Shown piece by piece: positions 16,604-25,619 of a stretch of 64,000 nucleotides of DNA. The position numbers were made by a program, and so were the translations under genes. Every line of letters starts with the position of its first letter. The stretch's first letter is position 1. The notes under the pieces were generated by a model. The model worked only from the letters and a program-made list of their open reading frames with translations, searched no databases and was not told where the DNA came from. The DNA is from Clostridia bacterium (GTDB taxonomy: Bacteria; Bacillota; Clostridia; Oscillospirales; Acutalibacteraceae). The DNA lies in assembly GCA_017548045.1 (NCBI GenBank), contig JAFYNR010000040.1, forward strand, positions 21,968-85,967, in the 5' to 3' direction.

Positions 16604-16737
16604 ATTATATCCTCCGTTTTATAAATTGAGTAAAAATATCTCAATTATTAAAATTTTAACATAAGTCTCGCAAAATATAATTCGAGAAAAGAAAAATAAA
16701 TTTTTTAACATTTACTCTGCAAATTTAATCGGTGCAC

Positions 16738-16766
16738 TTCACAAACATAACATTCTGTGATAAAAT
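16738..16766 (+). promoter_or_regulatory. Promoter of the heterodimeric ABC exporter operon
   Basis: TTCACA (16738-16743), a 17-nt spacer and TAAAAT (16761-16766), about 36 nt before the ATG at 16803. Confidence 0.5.
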
Positions 16767-16802
16767 AGAAAATCAGATAATTACTTTGCGAAAGGAAACG
16801 GC

Positions 16803-18524
16803 ATGAAAAAACTTCTGAAATATCTTGACGGCAGCCGTGTTCAGTGTGTGCTGGCGCCGCTGTTCAAAATGCTTGAAGCCATACTGGAGCTTTTTGTTCC
16901 TCTGGTGGTTGCCGAAATAATAGACACTGGCATACAAAATGCGGATACCTCATATATACTCAGAATGTGCGGAGTTCTCGTGCTTCTGGGTGCGGTTGGT
17001 CTTGCATTTTCACTGACAGCACAGTATTTTGCCGCAAGTGCATCCGTAAACTTTGTGAAAAGACTGAAGCACGCAGTGTTTGAGCATATAGGCAGATTTT
17101 CTTATGAAAAGATTGACTCTGCGGGCACAGCAACCCTCATTACACGTATGACGGGTGATATGGACAGCGTTCAGAGCGGCTTGAATCTTACCCTCCGCCT
17201 GCTTCTGCGTTCACCCTTCGTTGTCATCGGCGCAATGGTAATGGCGTTTACCGTTGATGCTAAGGCTGCCGTGACCTTTGCGGTTGTTATTCCGCTTCTG
17301 TCGCTGGTTGTTTTCGGCATAATGTTTTACTGTGTTCCTTACTACAAAAAGGTGCGCCTTGCACTGGATAAAGTTCTTTGCACAGCGAGAGAAAGCCTGA
17401 CGGGTGCGAAGGTAATCCGTGCATTCTGCAAAGAGGAAGAGCAGATTGAAGAATTCAAGGAGCGTAACGACAGGCTTACCGCCGTTCAGGAATTTACGGG
17501 AAGGATATCCGCGCTTCTCAATCCCGTTACATGCGTTATAGTCAACATAGGTATTGCCGTGCTTATATACAAAGGTGCCGTAAGAGTTGAGGCAGGGTTA
17601 ATTACTCAGGGTGCCGTGGTTGCACTCTATAACTATATGTCGCAGATTCTCGTGGAGCTTGTGAAGTTTGCAAGCCTTATTATCAGCATCACGAAATCCG
17701 TTGCCTGTGCAGGCAGAATAAGTGCCGTGCTTGATATTCCTGCCGAGGAGCAGGGCGGAAGCGCAGTGTTTGACGGGAATTGTGATAACATTGTTGAATT
17801 CAGAAACGTTTCGTTTGCATATGCGGGTGCGGGCGACAACTCCCTTGACAATATTTCGTTTTCGCTTAAAAAGGGTGAAACGCTCGGCATAATCGGTTCA
17901 ACCGGCTCGGGTAAAACCACACTTGTGAATCTTATTCCCGCTTTCTATAAGGCTACCTCGGGACAGGTGCTTGCGGGCGGTGCGGATGTAAGCAAAATAT
18001 CACTTGAAGAACTCCGTTCGAAAATAGCGGTTGTTCCTCAGAAATCCGTACTTTTCAAAGGTACTGTCAGAGAAAATATGCTTTGGGGTAAGCCCGATGC
18101 GACGGATGAAGAAATTATGAAAGCCCTTGAAATTGCTCAGGCGGCAGACTTCGTTATGAAGAAAGACGGTGGGCTGGATGCTCCCGTTGAGCAGGGCGGC
18201 AGAAATTTTTCGGGCGGTCAGCGTCAGCGTCTTGCGGTTGCAAGAGCAGTTATCAAAAATGCAGATATTCTTATTCTTGACGACAGCTCAAGTGCCCTTG
18301 ACTATGCTACGGATTCGGAAATGCGAAGGGCAATAGCGGCAAATCAAGGGGATACCGCGGTTATTATTGTTTCTCAGCGTACGTCTTCGATTATGCACGC
18401 AGATAAAATAATCGTGCTTGATGACGGATGGGCCAAAATCGGTACGCACGCCGAATTGCTTGAGGGCAGTGAGGTTTACAGGGAAATTCATCTTTCACAG
18501 TTTGACGAGGAGGATGAAGCATGA
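16803..18524 (+). CDS. ABC exporter half-transporter, subunit with degenerate ATPase site
   Basis: This 573-residue protein has six membrane spans (residues 15-300) followed by an ATPase domain. Walker A is GSTGSGKTT, the signature is FSGGQRQR, and Walker B reads ILILDDSSSALD. Walker B is followed by Asp where most subunits have the catalytic Glu, the mark of the degenerate site in heterodimeric exporters such as TM287/288 and BmrCD. It should pair with the next gene, which it overlaps by four bases (ATGA). Substrate is unknown; multidrug or lipid-like export is usual for the family. Confidence 0.88.
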   Translation: MKKLLKYLDGSRVQCVLAPLFKMLEAILELFVPLVVAEIIDTGIQNADTSYILRMCGVLVLLGAVGLAFSLTAQYFAASASVNFVKRLKHAVFEHIGRFSYEKIDSAGTATLITRMTGDMDSVQSGLNLTLRLLLRSPFVVIGAMVMAFTVDAKAAVTFAVVIPLLSLVVFGIMFYCVPYYKKVRLALDKVLCTARESLTGAKVIRAFCKEEEQIEEFKERNDRLTAVQEFTGRISALLNPVTCVIVNIGIAVLIYKGAVRVEAGLITQGAVVALYNYMSQILVELVKFASLIISITKSVACAGRISAVLDIPAEEQGGSAVFDGNCDNIVEFRNVSFAYAGAGDNSLDNISFSLKKGETLGIIGSTGSGKTTLVNLIPAFYKATSGQVLAGGADVSKISLEELRSKIAVVPQKSVLFKGTVRENMLWGKPDATDEEIMKALEIAQAADFVMKKDGGLDAPVEQGGRNFSGGQRQRLAVARAVIKNADILILDDSSSALDYATDSEMRRAIAANQGDTAVIIVSQRTSSIMHADKIIVLDDGWAKIGTHAELLEGSEVYREIHLSQFDEEDEA

Positions 18525-20272
18525 AAAAGAAAATGAACAGAGGCACCGTTAAAAGGGTGCTTGCTTACGTGGGCAGATATAAAATCCATCTGGCTTTTTC
18601 CATAGTTCTTGCCGCGCTCAGTGTTGCGGTGAGCCTTTATATTCCCGTGCTTGCAGGCAGTGCCATTGATACCGTTGCAGGTGCAGGCAGGGTTGATTTT
18701 GAGGCGCTTATGCCTTATCTTTATAAAATCGGCATACTTGCGCTGATTGCCGCGGCGGCACAGTGGATAATGAATACTCTCAACAACAGAATAACCTTCA
18801 GAGTTGTAAGAGATATCAGAAATGCGGCGATGGAGAAAATTCAGATTCTTCCGCTTAGCTACATTGATTCAAAGCCGGCAGGCGAAACCGTCAGCAGAAT
18901 TATTTCGGATGCCGATCAGTTTGCAGACGGTCTGCTTATGGGCTTTACTCAGCTTTTTACGGGGGTTGTAACCATTGCGGGTACTCTGGGCTTTATGCTT
19001 TCAATCAATTGGAAGATAACCCTTGTTGTGGTTATTCTTACTCCGCTTTCCCTTTTTGTTGCAAGGTTTATTGCAAAGCATACCCATTCAATGTTTATGA
19101 TGCAGGCAAAAACACGAGGCGAGCAGACCGCATATACCGAAGAAAATGTAGGCAATAAAAAGGTTGTGACCGCTTTCTCAAGGGAAGAAAAAAGTCTTGA
19201 GGAATTTGATGAAATCAACGAGAGGTACGCAAAATATTCTCTCAAGGCAATCTTTTATTCATCCCTTACAAATCCCTGTACCCGTTTTGTAAACAGTATG
19301 GTTTATGCGGCAGTAGGGCTTGCAGGTGCGCTTGCGGTTGTGAATAACACAATCACCGTCGGCGAGCTTTCCTGCTTCCTCAGCTATGCAAATCAGTATA
19401 CCAAACCCTTCAATGAAATTTCGGGCGTTATTGCAGAGCTTCAGAATGCCCTTGCCTGTGCAGAAAGGCTTTTTGAGCTTGTTGAAGAAACACCGCAGAT
19501 ACCCGATATGCCCGATGCGGCTGAATTTTCCGATGTTGAAGGCAGAGTAAATCTTGAAAACGTTGAATTCTCATATTCCAAGGATAGGGAGCTTATCAAG
19601 AATCTTAACCTTGCCGTTGAAAGCGGTAACAGAGTTGCCATAGTCGGTCCTACGGGCTGCGGCAAAACAACGGTAGTCAATCTGCTTATGAGGTTTTACG
19701 ATGTTGACGGAGGAAAAATCACCGTTGACGGTATTGACATAAACAAAGCGACAAGAAGAAGTCTGCGCAAAAGCTACGGTATGGTGCTTCAGGATACCTG
19801 GTTCAAAGAGGGTACTGTCAGAGAAAATATTGCAATGGGTAAGCCCGATGCAACGGATGAAGAAATTATTGCCGCCGCAAAGGCGACTCACGCCCACAGC
19901 TTTATTAAGAGGCTTCCGAACGGTTATGATACCGTTATATCAGATGAAAATTCGGGTCTTTCTCAGGGACAGAAGCAGCTTCTGTGTATAACGAGAGTTA
20001 TGCTTTGTCTGCCGCCTATGCTTATACTCGATGAGGCCACCTCCTCCATTGACACAAGAACGGAAATACGCATTCAGAAATCATTTGCAAAAATGATGCA
20101 GGGCAGAACAAGCTTTATCGTTGCACACAGACTCTCAACGATCAAGAACGCAGACGTCATTCTCGTAATGCGTGACGGCAATATTGTTGAGCAGGGTAAT
20201 CATAAGGAGCTTATGGAAAAAGGCGGATTTTACAGCGAGCTCTATAACAGCCGTATGGATGCGGTGTCATAA
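18521..20272 (+). CDS. ABC exporter half-transporter, subunit with catalytic ATPase site
   Basis: This 583-residue partner of the preceding gene has six membrane spans and an ATPase domain with Walker A GPTGCGKTT. Walker B is MLILDEATSSID with a proper catalytic Glu. Its signature reads LSQGQKQ in place of LSGGQ, the complementary departure expected in an asymmetric pair. The two proteins should form one exporter with one consensus and one degenerate ATP site. It begins inside the stop codon of the first gene and ends at a strong terminator (20279-20318). Confidence 0.9.
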   Translation: MKKKMNRGTVKRVLAYVGRYKIHLAFSIVLAALSVAVSLYIPVLAGSAIDTVAGAGRVDFEALMPYLYKIGILALIAAAAQWIMNTLNNRITFRVVRDIRNAAMEKIQILPLSYIDSKPAGETVSRIISDADQFADGLLMGFTQLFTGVVTIAGTLGFMLSINWKITLVVVILTPLSLFVARFIAKHTHSMFMMQAKTRGEQTAYTEENVGNKKVVTAFSREEKSLEEFDEINERYAKYSLKAIFYSSLTNPCTRFVNSMVYAAVGLAGALAVVNNTITVGELSCFLSYANQYTKPFNEISGVIAELQNALACAERLFELVEETPQIPDMPDAAEFSDVEGRVNLENVEFSYSKDRELIKNLNLAVESGNRVAIVGPTGCGKTTVVNLLMRFYDVDGGKITVDGIDINKATRRSLRKSYGMVLQDTWFKEGTVRENIAMGKPDATDEEIIAAAKATHAHSFIKRLPNGYDTVISDENSGLSQGQKQLLCITRVMLCLPPMLILDEATSSIDTRTEIRIQKSFAKMMQGRTSFIVAHRLSTIKNADVILVMRDGNIVEQGNHKELMEKGGFYSELYNSRMDAVS

Positions 20273-20278
20273 GATAAA

Positions 20279-20318
20279 GGGAACGGTCCGGAAGTGTTTT
20301 CCGGCTGTTCCCTTTTTA
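20279..20318 (+). terminator. Terminator after the ABC exporter operon
   Basis: A long imperfect hairpin: GGGAAC and GTCCGGAA pair with TTCCGGC and GTTCCC, followed by TTTTTATTTTTT. Confidence 0.8.
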
Positions 20319-20327
20319 TTTTTTATG

Positions 20328-20359
20328 TTGACAAAATTGCTTTACTAAGGTAATATAAT
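20328..20359 (+). promoter_or_regulatory. Promoter of the amino-acid ABC importer operon
   Basis: TTGACA (20328-20333) is followed by overlapping -10 candidates: TAATAT (20351-20356, spacer 17) or TATAAT (20354-20359, spacer 20). The first has the better spacing. Confidence 0.6.
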
Positions 20360-20402
20360 AATGCAATAAAAAGCCATTTACGGCTAAAAGGAGTAAAAAA
20401 CT

Positions 20403-21206
20403 ATGAAAAAGGCATTATCACTTGTTCTTGCACTTATTCTTGCAGTTTCCGCAATGCTTACTTTCGGTGCTTGCGGTAAGGATGCGGCTGACCTTACAGA
20501 CGCAGAGTACATCGCTGACAAAGGCGAGCTTGTTATCGGTATTACGTATTTTGAGCCTATGAATTACATCGGCGCTGACGGCGAGCTTACAGGCTTTGAA
20601 ACCGAATTTGCAACTGCAGTATGCGAAAAAATCGGTGTTACACCCGTATTCCAGAAGATTGAATGGAAAACAAAGGAAATCGAACTCAACGGTAAGACTA
20701 TTGACTGTATCTGGAACGGTATGACAATTACCGATGACAGACTTGCAACAATGTCAATCTCAGTTCCCTATATGGCAAACAAGCAGGTTCTTGTTGTTAA
20801 GGCAGGCAACGAAAACCTTACAAGCGTTGACGGTCTTTCAATCGTAGCAGAGAGCGAATCCGCAGGTCAGGAAGTTATCGAAACAGATGCTTTCTTCGCA
20901 AATGCAGAGTTCACAGCAGTTACAGACCAGGCGACAGCTCTTCTTGAAGTCAAGAACGGTACAGCAGATGCTTGCGTTGTTGACTATGTTCTCAGCATCG
21001 GTATGATCGGCGCAGGCACAAGCTACGAAGATCTCGTTGTTGTTGATTCACAGGCATTTGCAGATGAAGAATACGGCGTTGCATTCCGTCAGGGCAGCGA
21101 TATGACCGAAAAGGTTAATCAGGCAATGGCAGAGCTTAAAGCAGACGGTACTCTTGATACAATCGCTGCAAAGTATAAGCTTCAGGAGCAGATTATCGTT
21201 AAATAA
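20403..21206 (+). CDS. Amino-acid ABC importer, substrate-binding lipoprotein
   Basis: This 267-residue family 3 solute-binding protein has a lipoprotein signal peptide ending at a lipobox (LTFGAC, Cys22), so it is tethered outside the membrane. The sequence shows the FEPMNYIG, LTGFETEFA and DCIWNGMTIT pattern of polar amino-acid binding proteins, and a late FRQGSDMTEKVNQAM helix. The exact ligand (Gln, Cys/cystine, Arg or similar) cannot be read. It leads a three-gene operon with the permease and ATPase genes and has its own promoter. Confidence 0.9.
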   Translation: MKKALSLVLALILAVSAMLTFGACGKDAADLTDAEYIADKGELVIGITYFEPMNYIGADGELTGFETEFATAVCEKIGVTPVFQKIEWKTKEIELNGKTIDCIWNGMTITDDRLATMSISVPYMANKQVLVVKAGNENLTSVDGLSIVAESESAGQEVIETDAFFANAEFTAVTDQATALLEVKNGTADACVVDYVLSIGMIGAGTSYEDLVVVDSQAFADEEYGVAFRQGSDMTEKVNQAMAELKADGTLDTIAAKYKLQEQIIVK

Positions 21207-21239
21207 TTTCCACTAAATTTACTAAAAGGTTTTGAACTG

Positions 21240-21917
21240 ATGACAATTTTTATGCTTAACGCCGCAGGAACGGTAAGCTTCTGGACGGCAACAAAAACCC
21301 TTGCAGAGGGCTGGCTTGAAAACTGTACGCTCTTTGCGTTGACTCTTGTTTTTGCATTGCCGCTTGGTCTTATTATCACCTTTGGCTCAATGTCAAAATT
21401 CAAGCCCCTCAGCTACCTTACACGAACCTTTGTGTGGATAATCAGAGGCACACCCCTTATGCTTCAGCTTATGGTTGTGTTTTATGTACCGGGTCTTCTT
21501 TTTGAAACTCCTTTCAAAAACAGAATGCTTGCGGCGCTGATTGCCTTTGTTATCAACTATGCGGCGTATTTCTCCGAGATTTACAGAGGCGGAATCGAAA
21601 GCATACCCAAGGGTCAGTATGAGGCTTGTCAGGTGCTTGGTATGACAAAAAGCCAGACGTTTTTCAAGGTTATCCTTATGCAGGTGGTGAAAAGAGTTGT
21701 TCCTCCTATGGGTAATGAAATTATTACTCTTGTCAAGGATACCTCTCTCGCAAGAATTATCGCTGTTGCGGAAATTCTTATGACGGCTGAAATTTACACC
21801 GCAAAAGGTATTATCTGGCCTCTGTTTTACACTGCGGTCTATTTCCTTGCATTCTGCGGAATTCTTACGCTTCTGTTCGGATTTATTGAAAAGAAGCTTG
21901 ATTACTATAAAGGTTAA
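21240..21917 (+). CDS. Amino-acid ABC importer, permease
   Basis: This 225-residue membrane protein belongs to the His/Glu/Gln/Arg permease family, with about five spans. The EAA coupling loop is clear (YEACQVLGMTKSQTFFKVIL, about residues 125-144). An IIRGTPLMLQ motif lies near residue 75, and VKDTSLARII comes after the EAA loop. It should form a homodimeric channel with the ATPase encoded next. It starts 33 nt after the binding-protein stop and ends 9 nt before the ATPase gene. Confidence 0.9.
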   Translation: MTIFMLNAAGTVSFWTATKTLAEGWLENCTLFALTLVFALPLGLIITFGSMSKFKPLSYLTRTFVWIIRGTPLMLQLMVVFYVPGLLFETPFKNRMLAALIAFVINYAAYFSEIYRGGIESIPKGQYEACQVLGMTKSQTFFKVILMQVVKRVVPPMGNEIITLVKDTSLARIIAVAEILMTAEIYTAKGIIWPLFYTAVYFLAFCGILTLLFGFIEKKLDYYKG

Positions 21918-21926
21918 GGTGCGGCT

Positions 21927-22712
21927 ATGGCAATACTTGAAGTCAGAAAACTTTATAAAAGCTTTGGCAGCAACAATGTTCTCAAGGGCATTGATTTTGA
22001 CCTTGAAGAGGGCAAGGTGCTTTCGATCATCGGTTCATCAGGTAGCGGTAAAACAACTCTGCTGCGCTGCATTACCTCACTTGAAACTGCCGATAAGGGC
22101 AGCATAACCGTTAACGGAAAAATGGTTTTTGATGACGAAAATCATCATAAGCTGACAAAGGAAGAAATCCGCAAGAACAGACTTTCGGTAGGACTTGTTT
22201 TTCAGGATTTTCACCTTTTTCCGCAGTATACCGTTCTCAAAAATGTAACCCTTGCCTGTGAGCTTCAGGCAAAGAAAGACCCTCAGTGGAAGCAGAATAA
22301 AAAGCAGATTCTTGCTGACATTGAAGAAAATGCAAAGACTATTCTTGCCAAAGTAGGTCTTTCCGAAAAGCTGAATGCTTATCCCTGCGAGCTTTCGGGC
22401 GGTCAGAAACAGCGAGTTTCAATCGCGAGAGCGCTTGCGATGAATCCCAGCATCCTTTTCTTTGACGAGCCTACATCTGCGCTTGATCCGGAACTTACGG
22501 GCGAAATCCTCAAAGTTATCAGAGATCTTGCGGCGGCTAAAATGACAATGGTTATTGTTACTCACGAAATGGCTTTTGCAAGGGATGTTTCAGACCACGT
22601 TATCTTTATGGATGGTGGCGTTATCGTTGAGGAAGGTGACCCTGAGCAGGTTATCAATAATCCTCAGCAGGAGAGGACAAAGCATTTTCTGAGCCGTTTT
22701 CAGGAGAAATAA
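21927..22712 (+). CDS. Amino-acid ABC importer, ATP-binding protein (GlnQ-like)
   Basis: This 261-residue cytoplasmic ATPase has Walker [10 protein letters not shown] (about residues 34-42), Q-loop [10 protein letters not shown], signature LSGGQKQR, Walker [14 protein letters not shown] and switch His in VTHEMAFA. The layout is that of GlnQ/HisP ATPases that drive polar amino-acid uptake. A somewhat enlarged, lysine-rich insertion (about residues 112-128) lies before the signature. It is the last gene of the operon and a strong terminator follows. Confidence 0.92.
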   Translation: MAILEVRKLYKSFGSNNVLKGIDFDLEEGKVLSIIGSSGSGKTTLLRCITSLETADKGSITVNGKMVFDDENHHKLTKEEIRKNRLSVGLVFQDFHLFPQYTVLKNVTLACELQAKKDPQWKQNKKQILADIEENAKTILAKVGLSEKLNAYPCELSGGQKQRVSIARALAMNPSILFFDEPTSALDPELTGEILKVIRDLAAAKMTMVIVTHEMAFARDVSDHVIFMDGGVIVEEGDPEQVINNPQQERTKHFLSRFQEK

Positions 22713-22724
22713 ATAAAATTAACA

Positions 22725-22760
22725 ACACTCCGAAAGTCTGTTGATTTTCGGAGTGTTTCA
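22725..22760 (+). terminator. Terminator after the amino-acid ABC importer operon
   Basis: ACACTCCGAAA (22725-22735) pairs with TTTCGGAGTGT (22746-22756), followed by TTTC. Confidence 0.75.
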
Positions 22761-22791
22761 TATTATAATGGTCAGAAAGGGGATGATACTT

Positions 22792-23334
22792 GTGAAAATA
22801 ATGATTGCCTCCGATATTCACGGCTCGGAGTTTTACTGTAAAAAACTTATTGATGCGTATGAAAAAGAGGGAGCAGGCAGGCTTCTGCTTTTGGGCGATA
22901 TACTTTACCACGGTCCCAGAAACGATTTGCCTGAAGGTTATGCACCCAAAAAGGTTATTGAGCTTCTTAACGGAATGAAGGATGAGCTTCTTTGCGTCAG
23001 GGGTAACTGTGACACAGAGGTTGACCAGATGGTGCTGAATTTTCCCATTCTTGGGGATTATGCAGTTTTATCCGCAGGTGATAAGCTTATTTATGCAACC
23101 CACGGCCATAAATTCGGCAAGGAAAATCCGCCTCCTCTCAAAGACGGCGATATACTTCTTTGTGGTCATACCCATATTCCTGAATGTACCGATTGCGGCG
23201 GATTCACTTATCTCAATACGGGTTCGGTTTCCATTCCCAAAGAAAATTCCTGGCACGGGTATATTGTTCTTGAAAACAATGAGTTTACCTGGAAGGATAT
23301 TGATGGCGAAATAAAAATGAATTACAAAGTGTAA
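22792..23334 (+). CDS. yfcE: YfcE-like metallophosphoesterase
   Basis: This protein of 180 residues carries the calcineurin-like phosphodiesterase motifs in order: ASDIHGS, LLGDILYHG, VRGNCD, ATHGHKF and CGHTHIP. It is close to the YfcE/MJ0936 group, manganese-dependent phosphodiesterases of unclear natural substrate. I chose the GTG at 22792 because AGAAAGGGG ends nine bases before it, whereas the ATG at 22783 abuts that site and an upstream ATG would start inside the terminator hairpin. The product then begins MKIMIASDIHGS, the normal form. A membrane-protein gene follows after 13 nt, so the two are probably co-transcribed. Confidence 0.85.
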   Translation: MKIMIASDIHGSEFYCKKLIDAYEKEGAGRLLLLGDILYHGPRNDLPEGYAPKKVIELLNGMKDELLCVRGNCDTEVDQMVLNFPILGDYAVLSAGDKLIYATHGHKFGKENPPPLKDGDILLCGHTHIPECTDCGGFTYLNTGSVSIPKENSWHGYIVLENNEFTWKDIDGEIKMNYKV

Positions 23335-23347
23335 GGAGAAGTAAAAT

Positions 23348-24835
23348 ATGGAAGTTCTGAATGTAAGACGACTCACTCCCGGCATCAAGGCTTTGCTTGT
23401 GATAACCTGTGCGGTTATGTGCGGCTTTATGTGGCGCGTAAGAGGCACTCACGGCTGGGGTTCAATGTGGGGTATGTTTGCCGTAGGCGTAATGCTTGTT
23501 CTTTTTATTTTTGCATTTTTCGGAAACCGCAAAAAAATGAGCCTTGAAGCAATACCTGTTGCGGTTATTCTGCTTGGTATTACCAACGGCGGTTGGGGTA
23601 CTCTCAATTCACAGATGGGCGGTTATCTTGGCAGCACGGTGCCTTTCACCGGCGAAGAAGCTGTTGCGGTAACTGAAATCAGCCCTTGGTCGGGTATGGC
23701 GGCAATGCTTCTTCTCGGCTTTGGCTGGATGCCGCTTTTTGCAATGTTTATCGGCACTCTTTTTTCAAAGAAAGAATACAAAATCGGTCACTATATAGCA
23801 CTTATTGCCGTATTCTATGCGGTGGTTTATATCTTTCAGTTTTTCGTTGCGCACTATATCGTGCCTTTCGTGAATTCCGATGCGGTTGAAGCTTTCAAGC
23901 TTGGTCTTGCAGACAGAGGCCACGAAATGACTCCTATGATGGCATACATAAAAAATCTGGGTAACGAAGCCTGGTTCAAAAAAATTCCATACGGAAGAAA
24001 CTACTATGCGATGGTAAGAATCGTTTCTTATTCTGCGGCGGCACTTGTGCTTTCGCTTTCACTTCTTATTGCGAAGCGTGATAAGATTGCGGCATTTATT
24101 TCATTTGCAATCAACCTTATTTGTTCCGTTTCAATAACCCTTGCAGATGTTGTTATGGTTATGGATTCGGACAGAGGCTTTTTCCCGGGTATAAGCGTGC
24201 CCCGTTTTATTCAAGGCGGTAACTGGTCGCTGTGGGAGTACCTGACAGGCTTTCTTCTGGGCTTCGGAATTATGCTTCTGCTTGTGTGTCTGCCTAAAAG
24301 CGTTGCAGGCGGCGAGGGCGATTTTGACTATACTCTGCCTTTGAAAAACAGAAAGCTTTATGCGGCATACAGTGCAGTTGTTACGCTTTTTGCATCCTTT
24401 GTCGTAACCGTTGCAAGACCTGCGGGAATGAGGATTTCAGAGCTTGTTCTTTATAAGGGCTGGTCTGATAATGAGGACCTTATTACATATGTTTCCATGG
24501 CGGTTCTTTGCGTTATCGGTATTATTCCGTGCTTTGTTGTTGCAAAGAAGAATATCGTCAAGAGAGAATTGCCTAACCTTTTCAATATCAGAACAGAGGA
24601 TTTCTGTCTGAAAGCAATTCCTGTTTATTTCTTTGTGACGGCTGTTCTTTATTTTGTTCTGGGTGACTCTGCAATTTATTTCACCGTACCTTTTGCAGAA
24701 ATGAAAAGCTTCGCATCATTCCTTGAAATGACACGAAGCGGTGATATTCTTATTCCCGTAATTATGGTTATCAGCTTTGCCGTATTCAATCTGCTTTACC
24801 TTGCAGTTTCGAAAAAGGCAATCAAGAAAAAATAA
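23348..24835 (+). CDS. Polytopic membrane protein of unrecognised family
   Basis: This 495-residue protein has about 11-13 hydrophobic spans spread along its length. No transporter, enzyme or receptor motif is recognised. Distinctive conserved-looking stretches are FMWRVRGTHGWGSMWGM (about 27-43) and TNGGWGTLNSQMGGYLGST (about 78-96), both rich in Gly and Trp, with another in GNWSLWEYLTG (about 293). Polar, aromatic-rich motifs inside spans suggest a pore or a substrate site. It has an AAGGAG site and sits 13 nt after the yfcE-like gene. It overlaps the convergent HAD gene by 14 nt. The function is unknown. Confidence 0.7.
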   Translation: MEVLNVRRLTPGIKALLVITCAVMCGFMWRVRGTHGWGSMWGMFAVGVMLVLFIFAFFGNRKKMSLEAIPVAVILLGITNGGWGTLNSQMGGYLGSTVPFTGEEAVAVTEISPWSGMAAMLLLGFGWMPLFAMFIGTLFSKKEYKIGHYIALIAVFYAVVYIFQFFVAHYIVPFVNSDAVEAFKLGLADRGHEMTPMMAYIKNLGNEAWFKKIPYGRNYYAMVRIVSYSAAALVLSLSLLIAKRDKIAAFISFAINLICSVSITLADVVMVMDSDRGFFPGISVPRFIQGGNWSLWEYLTGFLLGFGIMLLLVCLPKSVAGGEGDFDYTLPLKNRKLYAAYSAVVTLFASFVVTVARPAGMRISELVLYKGWSDNEDLITYVSMAVLCVIGIIPCFVVAKKNIVKRELPNLFNIRTEDFCLKAIPVYFFVTAVLYFVLGDSAIYFTVPFAEMKSFASFLEMTRSGDILIPVIMVISFAVFNLLYLAVSKKAIKKK

Positions 24836-25469
24836 TTCTGCGGATATCCTCGGTGCTGTCTGCAATGTAGTCGGCACCGGAATTTATCAGTTCATCTCTG
24901 TCACCGAAGCCGAAGGTTACGCCGATGCTGTCAACCTTTGCCTCTTTGGCGCCATCTATGTCGAAGTAACGGTCACCTATCATAACCGTTTTGGCTTTGT
25001 CTGTGTTCAGGACAGATACGGCACGTTCCACAAGTGCGGTTTTGCTTTCGGGTGCCCTGTCGCTTTCGGGTGCGGAGATATAATCAAAAAGGTGAGACAC
25101 CTTCAGATACTTTAGAATTTCAACAATAAAATTTTCGGGCTTTGAGCTTGCGACAGCGAGCTTGATGCCCGATTTTTTAATATCGTTCAGCAGTTTTTCC
25201 ATACCGTCATAAAAACGCAAACGGTAGATTCCGCCGTTCATATAGCTTTCACGGTATTTTTCAACAGCTTTCGCACTGTCTTCATCCGATAAATTCAGTG
25301 CACGCTTGAACGACGAAAAAACGGGAGGCCCGATGAATGTATGCACAACCTCCTCGGGAAGAGGGTCAAATCCCATAGCCTTGACAGCATAGCGCACCGA
25401 GTCATAAATCCCTTCACCCGTATCCGCTATCGTGCCGTCAAAATCAAGTAAAACCGCATCGTATTTCAT
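24822..25469 (-). CDS. HAD-superfamily phosphatase (phosphoglycolate phosphatase-like)
   Basis: This 215-residue cytoplasmic protein shows the four HAD motifs: DFDGTIADTGEG with nucleophile Asp9, VASSKP with Ser/Thr, a Lys before it (SKPENF region), and MIGDRYFDIDGA with the paired acids. A helical cap (about residues 18-85) places it with PGP/Gph-type phosphatases. The substrate could be phosphoglycolate, pyrophosphate or another small phosphate ester. The gene stands alone and converges on the membrane-protein gene with a 14-nt overlap of coding ends. Confidence 0.85.
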   Translation of the reverse strand: MKYDAVLLDFDGTIADTGEGIYDSVRYAVKAMGFDPLPEEVVHTFIGPPVFSSFKRALNLSDEDSAKAVEKYRESYMNGGIYRLRFYDGMEKLLNDIKKSGIKLAVASSKPENFIVEILKYLKVSHLFDYISAPESDRAPESKTALVERAVSVLNTDKAKTVMIGDRYFDIDGAKEAKVDSIGVTFGFGDRDELINSGADYIADSTEDIRRIIFS

Positions 25470-25506
25470 AATACACTCTCCCTGTTTGTTATTCCGGATT
25501 ATACCA

Positions 25507-25521
25507 CAGATAATTTATCTG
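25507..25521. promoter_or_regulatory. Inverted repeat between the HAD and aminotransferase genes
   Basis: CAGATAA-T-TTATCTG is a perfect 7-1-7 inverted repeat, 17 nt upstream of the -35 of the aminotransferase promoter and upstream of the divergent HAD gene. It could be an operator for either gene; the factor is unknown. Confidence 0.35.
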
Positions 25522-25537
25522 TTCAACAATTATTTTG

Positions 25538-25566
25538 TTTACTTTTTAAAGATAGTATGGTATACT
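25538..25566 (+). promoter_or_regulatory. Promoter of the aminotransferase-trpS operon
   Basis: TTTACT (25538-25543), a 17-nt spacer and TATACT (25561-25566). Confidence 0.55.
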
Positions 25567-25619
25567 ACATTATTATTAATTAAAAAATCGCATTTATTCC
25601 TGAAAGGACTGAAAAACTG

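Noticed and set aside
25567-25619. T-box leader for the aminotransferase-trpS operon
   Set aside because: Only about 50 nt separate the promoter and the start, far too short for a T-box.
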